NCBI GenBank assembly: GCA_027061625.1
Contig: JAMOVF010000065.1
Location: 1 to 10,821 of the forward strand
From: Deltaproteobacteria bacterium
GTDB taxonomy: Bacteria; Desulfobacterota; Dissulfuribacteria; Dissulfuribacterales; JALVPX01
DNA: 10,821 bases
Direction of reading: 5' to 3'
Under the pieces are notes generated by a model. That model searched no databases, was not told the DNA's origin, and saw only the letters and a program-made list of their open reading frames with translations. Both the position numbers and the translations under genes were made by a program. How positions within the stretch are numbered: the stretch's first letter is position 1; each line of letters starts with the position of its first letter. Below are positions 7,339 through 10,821 of this stretch, piece by piece.

Positions 7339-7797
7339 ATGAAAATTGAAACTACCAGATTTGGTATAATAGATGTAGAATCTGATAAAATCATAACCTT
7401 TCCTCAAGGCATATTGGGTTTTCCACACTCCAAGCGCTTTATTTTGTTTCCTCATGGAGATAAATCTATATTCTGGTGGCTCCAGTCACTGGATGACGAG
7501 GATCTTGCCTTTGTAACCATAAGCCCTTCTGCCATTTGTACAGAAAACTATTCCTTTAAAATTCCAGATGATGTGCAGGAAATGCTAAAAATAAAGAAAC
7601 CTGAACAAGTTGAGGTGCTTCTGCTCGTAACCATTTCTGACAAACCACAAAAAAGTGTAACAGTGAATCTATTAGGACCTATTGTTATAAATATTGAAAC
7701 GAGGCTGGGAGCACAGCTCATATTGGATCCTGTAAAATATCCTGTAAAATATCCTATTACTCCAGCAAAAAATGCCCCTTTAAAAGAAGCTGTTTAA
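7339..7797 (+). CDS. fliW: Flagellar assembly factor FliW, CsrA antagonist
   Basis: FliW is a cytoplasmic protein that binds either flagellin or CsrA. When flagellin is exported after hook completion, free FliW sequesters CsrA and releases flagellin translation (mechanism established in B. subtilis). The 152-aa product has the family layout: MKIETTRFGIIDVESDKIIT, the signature FPQGILGFPHSKRFIL (residues 21-36), an acidic surface segment LDDEDLAFVTISP, and the late strand VNLLGPIVINIETRLGAQLI. The C-terminal tail contains a tandem PVKY-PVKY caused by a 12-bp duplication (listed separately). The start ATG is preceded by AGAGG (7328-7332) overlapping the csrA stop; the genes are 9 nt apart. It is the last gene of the compact flagellar run. 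Confidence 0.95.
   Translation: MKIETTRFGIIDVESDKIITFPQGILGFPHSKRFILFPHGDKSIFWWLQSLDDEDLAFVTISPSAICTENYSFKIPDDVQEMLKIKKPEQVEVLLLVTISDKPQKSVTVNLLGPIVINIETRLGAQLILDPVKYPVKYPITPAKNAPLKEAV
7729..7752 (+). repeat. 12-bp perfect tandem duplication in the 3' end of fliW
   Basis: The 12-mer CCTGTAAAATAT occurs twice without spacing (7729-7740 and 7741-7752), encoding PVKY twice in the FliW tail. It keeps the frame, so the gene is intact. FliW proteins usually have a single Y/P-rich element of this type near the C-terminus, which suggests a recent slippage duplication. Confidence 0.9.
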
Positions 7798-7844
7798 ATT
7801 TATCTCAATTTAAAACCTCCTATTCAGCCCTCTAAATTTTAAAA

Positions 7845-7873
7845 ATAAGGCCGTTTTTTTGAGGTGGCCTTAT
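7845..7873. other. Inverted repeat between fliW and the coiled-coil gene
   Basis: ATAAGGCC (7845-7852) and GGCCTTAT (7866-7873) form a perfect 8-bp stem with a 13-nt loop. On the + strand the T-run (7854-7860) is in the loop and no U-tract follows the stem; on the - strand the stem is followed by ATTTTTAAAATTT. It could act as a weak terminator after fliW, an mRNA-stabilising 3' end, or part of the next gene's leader fold. As a + strand intrinsic terminator it is not typical. Confidence 0.4.
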
Positions 7874-7880
7874 AGTTGAC
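7865..7880 (+). promoter_or_regulatory. Weak sigma-54-like promoter candidate
   Basis: TGGCC (7865-7869) and TTGAC (7876-7880) have the exact -24/-12 spacing of sigma-54 promoters (GG, ten bases, then GA where consensus is GC). The -12 GC mismatch makes this weak. Transcription would begin near 7891, about 46 nt before the coiled-coil gene. A sigma-70 alternative, TTTACA (7882-7887) with TCTAAT (7903-7908), has a short 15-nt spacer. Sigma-54 commonly drives flagellar genes in related groups, which is why I list it. Confidence 0.22.
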
Positions 7881-7936
7881 TTTTACATGGGGATGCTCAT
7901 CTTCTAATCAAATAATCTGAGCAGGAGGTAACTAAG

Positions 7937-8233
7937 ATGAATGTAGTAGAAATGCAGGAAAAATTGGCGGCCATTCAGAAAGATTACATCGATACTTTGG
8001 AAGAGGCCATAAAGAGGTTGGAGGATGAAATCAAAGAGGCTTCAGAAGTAGAACAGACGGGCAATCCCGAATGGGAGAAATCCATCGAAGGTTATATAGA
8101 TGAACTCCATAGCATAATCTTTTCCCTGCCAGAACCCCGTTATGGCAATGAAGAATTACATGAAAAAATAGCTGCTTTGAGGAAAAGAATCAAAGATATC
8201 TATGCAGATTTCAAAAAAATGATTAAAAATTAA
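7937..8233 (+). CDS. Hypothetical acidic coiled-coil protein, 98 aa
   Basis: I do not recognise this family. The product is small, highly charged and predicted helical throughout, with no signal peptide, membrane segment or cysteine. Residues 1-38 form a heptad-like helix (VEMQEKLAAIQKDYIDTLEE, then AIKRLEDEIKEASEVEQ). After a short break at GNPEW come a second helix (IEGYIDELHSIIFSL), the turn PEPRYGNEEL, and a basic C-terminal helix (HEKIAALRKRIKDIYADFKK). This makes a helical hairpin or small bundle, as chaperones and adaptor proteins have. It has the strongest Shine-Dalgarno in this part of the window (AGGAGG, 7923-7928, 8 nt before ATG), its own leader and an immediate strong terminator, so it is probably well expressed as a single gene. 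Position directly after csrA-fliW suggests a flagellar or CsrA link, but no function can be assigned. Confidence 0.82.
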   Translation: MNVVEMQEKLAAIQKDYIDTLEEAIKRLEDEIKEASEVEQTGNPEWEKSIEGYIDELHSIIFSLPEPRYGNEELHEKIAALRKRIKDIYADFKKMIKN

Positions 8234-8257
8234 TCAATACACACTATCTTAAGGCTC

Positions 8258-8287
8258 AAGAGGCGTTTCCAAAACGCCTCTTTTTTT
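8258..8287 (+). terminator. Intrinsic terminator after the coiled-coil gene
   Basis: AGAGGCGTTT (8259-8268) pairs with AAACGCCTCT (8272-8281) across a 3-nt loop, and the stem extends one more pair (8258/8282). It runs into seven T (8281-8287). This is a strong rho-independent terminator for the + strand. The T-run overlaps the stop codon of the convergent gene ending at 8286, so the same hairpin may also stop - strand transcripts, but with a poor U-tract on that side. Confidence 0.93.
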
Positions 8288-8558
8288 ATGCCTTTTTATT
8301 GACCCGATATACCCACGCCAAAATTTCAGCCACCACCACATATGTTTCCGGAGGAATGTGCTCATCCACCTCAAGTTTTGAAAGCACCTCGACCAAATCA
8401 GAATCTTCCTTTACAGGCACACCAGCCTCTTTTGCCAAGGCGATTATCTTTTCAGCTATAGTGCCCTGCCCTTTTGCAGCAACTTTAGGCGCTGCATCTT
8501 CGCCGTCCTTGTAACGCAGTGCTACAGCCTTTTTTATATCTTTGTGCTGCTTTTTCAC
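8286..8558 (-). CDS. FlhB C-terminal-domain homologue (FlhX/YlqH type)
   Basis: This 90-aa protein corresponds to the cytoplasmic C-terminal part of FlhB, the export-switch component of the flagellar type III apparatus (EscU/YscU/HrcU family). Family landmarks in order: KKAVALRYKDG (residues 9-19), APKVAAKGQGTIAEKIIALA, KEAGVPVKEDSDLVEVLSKL, and IPPETYVVVAEILAWVYRVN. The membrane domain and the autocleaving NPTH motif, which in FlhB precedes the VALRY segment, are both absent, so this is the equivalent of the cleaved FlhB-CC fragment. Such stand-alone copies (H. pylori FlhX, B. subtilis YlqH) are known; FlhX can substitute for the FlhB C-terminal piece. The start is GTG at 8558, overlapping the upstream gene's TGA as GTGA, with no visible Shine-Dalgarno, so translation is probably coupled. 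A role in export-specificity switching is inferred. Confidence 0.9.
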   Translation of the reverse strand: MKKQHKDIKKAVALRYKDGEDAAPKVAAKGQGTIAEKIIALAKEAGVPVKEDSDLVEVLSKLEVDEHIPPETYVVVAEILAWVYRVNKKA

Positions 8559-9631
8559 GTTATGATATGAATATTACCAGAAAAGCCATCATCTAAAGTA
8601 TTTGCCAAGGGAACAGGCAAATTTATAGAAGCTTCTTCTGTTGCAACAAAATCTGAACCAATCACTCTAAAGCCTGCCTGATTCAATTTTGAAACTAACT
8701 CCTTAAAATTATCCCTCAAGATTATCAAAGATTTATCTGAGGCTGAAATCATCAAATAAAGATCTTTTCCATTCACCACAATTTGAAGCCTTGTTTCACC
8801 GAGTTTCTGCATGGAAAGATCAAAAAATAGGCATAAACGTTCCTGTTTCAGCTCAGTTTCTTGCTTCTCTTCCTTCCACATGCTTAAGTGGCCTGCGCTT
8901 TCACCATCTTTGAACCAGAAGGGAATAAGGAAAAAGGGCAGCCGTATCTCCTGGGTCACCTTCTGTTCTGTGAAGCTGGCTCCTTGTAAATGGCTCATAA
9001 CATCTCTAACGGCTTCCTTGACATCACTGCCAGTATCTTTTTCTCCAACTTTTACTTGAACATCCTTTGAGTCAGAGGCAAGCTCTTTAAATGCAATCCA
9101 ACTGCGCACCCTTTCAGGGGCAGGCGTAGAATCTTGTGCCAGAAAACGAAATGCTTCCGCTGCTTTTGAAACGGTTGTATTAAATTCAGTGCTTTCTTTT
9201 CCATTTGGCAATGGATTTTCTGCCTGCCCTATTAATTGGCCCACAGACTCCTTGAACCTTGAAAGAGAAGCCCTCATAGATAGAAAAGAAAGGGCTGCCC
9301 TTTGCCTGCTGTTTAATTGGCTTACCTCCTGGGCCAGAAGCTTCACCTTGGCTGGGTTACCTGGCTCAATTATTTCCAGTTTTACTTTTGCACCCAGTTT
9401 TAGATCTACATAGCTTTCAGCCCGCAAGGTGCCATTACCAGTTTCAATAGCGCTTATTCTTCCTACTGTCTGTATCACCCTGCCTTCTATTACCATGCCT
9501 TTGTCATTGGCAAGAGAAGCCCCTTCATCTGCAGCAGAGAGACTGCCTGAACGTGAAGGCTTGTAGGAAAAGAGATCACTTATCAATTTATCTAAAATAA
9601 GCATACTTTCTTTATTATCGGCACATTTCAT
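8555..9631 (-). CDS. FliK-like flagellar hook-length control family protein
   Basis: The 358-aa product resembles FliK-type rulers, secreted proteins that sense hook length and trigger the FlhB specificity switch. The best evidence is the C-terminal domain (about residues 228-330): a strand region LPFFLIPFWF, then FFDLSMQKLGETRLQIVVNG, LYLMISASDKSLIILRDNFK and LVSKLNQAGFRVIGSDF. The LG-x-x-x-hydrophobic pattern, followed by a helix and a closing GF/hydrophobic strand, is the usual FliK C-domain layout. The N-terminal third (residues 46-100) has a beta-rich region (GRVIQTVGRISAIETGNGTL; VDLKLGAKVKLEIIEPGNPA), and the middle is polar and variable, as in FliK. Start ATG 9631 is preceded by AGAGG (9642-9638). 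Pairing by GTGA overlap with an FlhB C-domain gene strengthens the call; B. subtilis ylqG-ylqH is a similar arrangement. The gene could be an accessory copy beside a main fliK elsewhere. Confidence 0.72.
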   Translation of the reverse strand: MKCADNKESMLILDKLISDLFSYKPSRSGSLSAADEGASLANDKGMVIEGRVIQTVGRISAIETGNGTLRAESYVDLKLGAKVKLEIIEPGNPAKVKLLAQEVSQLNSRQRAALSFLSMRASLSRFKESVGQLIGQAENPLPNGKESTEFNTTVSKAAEAFRFLAQDSTPAPERVRSWIAFKELASDSKDVQVKVGEKDTGSDVKEAVRDVMSHLQGASFTEQKVTQEIRLPFFLIPFWFKDGESAGHLSMWKEEKQETELKQERLCLFFDLSMQKLGETRLQIVVNGKDLYLMISASDKSLIILRDNFKELVSKLNQAGFRVIGSDFVATEEASINLPVPLANTLDDGFSGNIHIIT

Positions 9632-9704
9632 ACAACACCTCTAAAAAACCTCTATGGCGACCTTGTTGTTGACAGAAAAACAGCTACAAAAAACTTCGTA
9701 ACCG

Positions 9705-9732
9705 ATTCTATTGCGATTTTTTCCTTTCCCAA
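9705..9732 (-). promoter_or_regulatory. Sigma-70-like promoter for the fliK-like/flhX operon
   Basis: Read on the - strand, TTGGGA (9732-9727) and TAGAAT (9710-9705) are separated by 16 nt; they match consensus at four and five of six positions. Transcription would begin near 9698 and leave a leader of about 67 nt before ATG 9631. It overlaps the argH promoter candidate on the opposite strand. Confidence 0.33.
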
Positions 9733-9739
9733 GTAAAAA
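9711..9739 (+). promoter_or_regulatory. Sigma-70-like promoter candidate for argH
   Basis: TTGCGA (9711-9716) and TAAAAA (9734-9739) are 17 nt apart, each with four of six consensus matches. A start near 9746 gives a leader of about 32 nt. A perfect TTGACA lies at 9669-9674 but has no convincing -10 at the correct distance. No ArgR-like operator is evident. Confidence 0.28.
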
Positions 9740-9777
9740 CTAGGCGCAACTTAAAAATTTGAAAACCGGCTATTATT

Positions 9778-10821
9778 ATGGAGAGCAACAAAGAAAAAAA
9801 ATTGTGGGGAGGCCGTTTCAAAGAAGCGACTGAATCACTTGTTGAGGATTTTACTGCCTCTGTCCACTTTGATAAGCGCCTTTACAAACAAGATATAATT
9901 GGAAGCATTGCCCATGCAAAAATGCTTGCCAAACAGGGGATAATTCCAAAAGAGGATGGAGATGCCATTGTCAAGGGCCTTGAAAGCATCCTTGGGGAAA
10001 TAGAATCTGGCCGGTTCAAGTGGCAAAAAAGCCTGGAAGATGTCCACATGAACATAGAACAGGCCTTAATTGAAAAAATTGGTGATGCAGGTAGAAGGCT
10101 TCATACGGCGCGAAGCCGGAATGACCAAGTGGCCACAGATATTAGACTCTATCTCAAGGAGGAAATAACTGCCCTGGACGCAGCCCTTTATGAACTGCAG
10201 CAAGGCCTGCTCTTTCAGGCTGAAAATTACCTGGATTATTTGATGCCTGGATATACACATCTTCAGCGTGCCCAGCCTGTTTTATGGGGTCATCACATGC
10301 TTGCCTATTTTGAAATGTTCCGGCGGGACCGGGAACGGCTGCACGACTGCCAGAAACGGATGGATGTTTGCCCTTTGGGAAGCGCCGCACTTGCTGGAAC
10401 AGGCTTTCCCATAGACCGCAACTACACCGCCCGGGAACTTGGTTTTGCAGAGGTCTCGAGAAACAGCTTAGATACGGTAGGAGACAGGGACTTTATTGTT
10501 GAATTTCTTGCTGCTTCAAGCCTTATCATGGCCCATCTGAGCAGGCTTTCTGAAGAACTGGTGCTCTGGTCGAGTCAGGAATTTGATTTTGTAGAGCTGC
10601 CAGATTCATTTTGCACAGGCTCCAGCATAATGCCTCAGAAAAAAAATCCTGACGTACCTGAATTGGTACGTGGTAAAACAGGCCGAGTATATGGCAGTTT
10701 GATGGCTGCGCTTACCTTGTTGAAAGGACTGCCACTGGCCTATAACCGCGATCTCCAAGAAGACAAAGAGATATTGTTTGATGCCCTGGATACTGTGGCT
10801 GCTTCTGTAAAGGTAATGTCT
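9778..10821 (+). CDS. argH: Argininosuccinate lyase ArgH (3' partial)
   Basis: ArgH cleaves argininosuccinate to arginine and fumarate, the last step of arginine biosynthesis, in the cytoplasm. The 348 visible residues include LWGGRFKEATESLVEDFTAS (residues 9-28), the substrate loop HTARSRNDQVATD (109-121), the catalytic-histidine segment GYTHLQRAQP (H161) and the fumarase/aspartase superfamily signature GSSIMPQKKNP (281-291), which carries the catalytic serine in SS at 282-283. All expected active-site segments are intact. Family members are about 460-470 aa, so roughly 115-120 residues continue beyond the right edge. ATG 9778 is the only reasonable start: an in-frame TGA lies at 9760-9762, and the family start motif LWGGRF follows closely. 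No clear Shine-Dalgarno precedes it. It is divergent from the fliK-like operon and has no functional link to flagella. Confidence 0.97.
   Translation, partial: MESNKEKKLWGGRFKEATESLVEDFTASVHFDKRLYKQDIIGSIAHAKMLAKQGIIPKEDGDAIVKGLESILGEIESGRFKWQKSLEDVHMNIEQALIEKIGDAGRRLHTARSRNDQVATDIRLYLKEEITALDAALYELQQGLLFQAENYLDYLMPGYTHLQRAQPVLWGHHMLAYFEMFRRDRERLHDCQKRMDVCPLGSAALAGTGFPIDRNYTARELGFAEVSRNSLDTVGDRDFIVEFLAASSLIMAHLSRLSEELVLWSSQEFDFVELPDSFCTGSSIMPQKKNPDVPELVRGKTGRVYGSLMAALTLLKGLPLAYNRDLQEDKEILFDALDTVAASVKVMS

Noticed and set aside
7833..7857. Sigma-28-like element (TAAATTTT ... GCCGTTTT) between fliW and the coiled-coil gene
   Set aside because: The distance from TAAA to GCCG is 13 nt, shorter than the usual 14-16, the -10 half lacks GATA, and the sequence is part of the inverted repeat.
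9669..9697. TTGACA at 9669-9674 as the argH -35 box
   Set aside because: The bases 16-18 nt downstream (AACTTC region) do not resemble a -10 box.

Overview
The window is a flagellar late-assembly gene cluster followed by two unrelated or semi-related units, from a Gram-negative bacterium. Genes for the P ring and L ring (flgA, flgH, flgI) require an outer membrane. The linkage of csrA and fliW to flgK-flgL, a muramidase-less FlgJ, an unusually long FlgK and moderate GC content fit a Desulfobacterota-type (former Deltaproteobacteria) organism. That taxonomic placement is inference; no rRNA or other marker gene is present.

Bases 1-7797 (+ strand) form one compact run: flgA (5' end outside the window), flgH, flgI, flgJ (rod-binding domain only), flgN, flgK, flgL, csrA, fliW. 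Gaps are 0-11 nt, or short overlaps, except for a 70-nt leader before csrA. No strong internal promoter or terminator is visible before the end of fliW, so co-transcription is likely. The order follows assembly: P-ring/L-ring bushing, rod cap, filament-junction chaperone, hook-filament junction proteins, then the CsrA-FliW post-transcriptional switch that in other bacteria ties flagellin translation to completion of the hook.

Bases 7798-8287 hold a 139-nt structured intergenic leader, one unrecognised 98-aa acidic coiled-coil gene with a strong ribosome binding site, and a strong intrinsic terminator. This small gene and its leader are the least explained part of the window. The leader carries an inverted repeat, an element exactly complementary to the gene's own Shine-Dalgarno, and two GGA motifs of the kind CsrA binds. 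A CsrA/FliW-controlled gene is a reasonable hypothesis.

Bases 8286-9631 (- strand) are a two-gene operon convergent with the flagellar run: a FliK-type hook-length-control-like protein, overlapping by GTGA a stand-alone FlhB C-terminal-domain protein (FlhX/YlqH type). Ruler and export-switch partners are thus paired as a separate accessory module.

Bases 9632-9777 are a divergent promoter region, followed by argH (argininosuccinate lyase, arginine biosynthesis), which runs off the right edge. No stretch above 300 bases lacks a gene. I saw no tRNA, rRNA, mobile element or CRISPR array.
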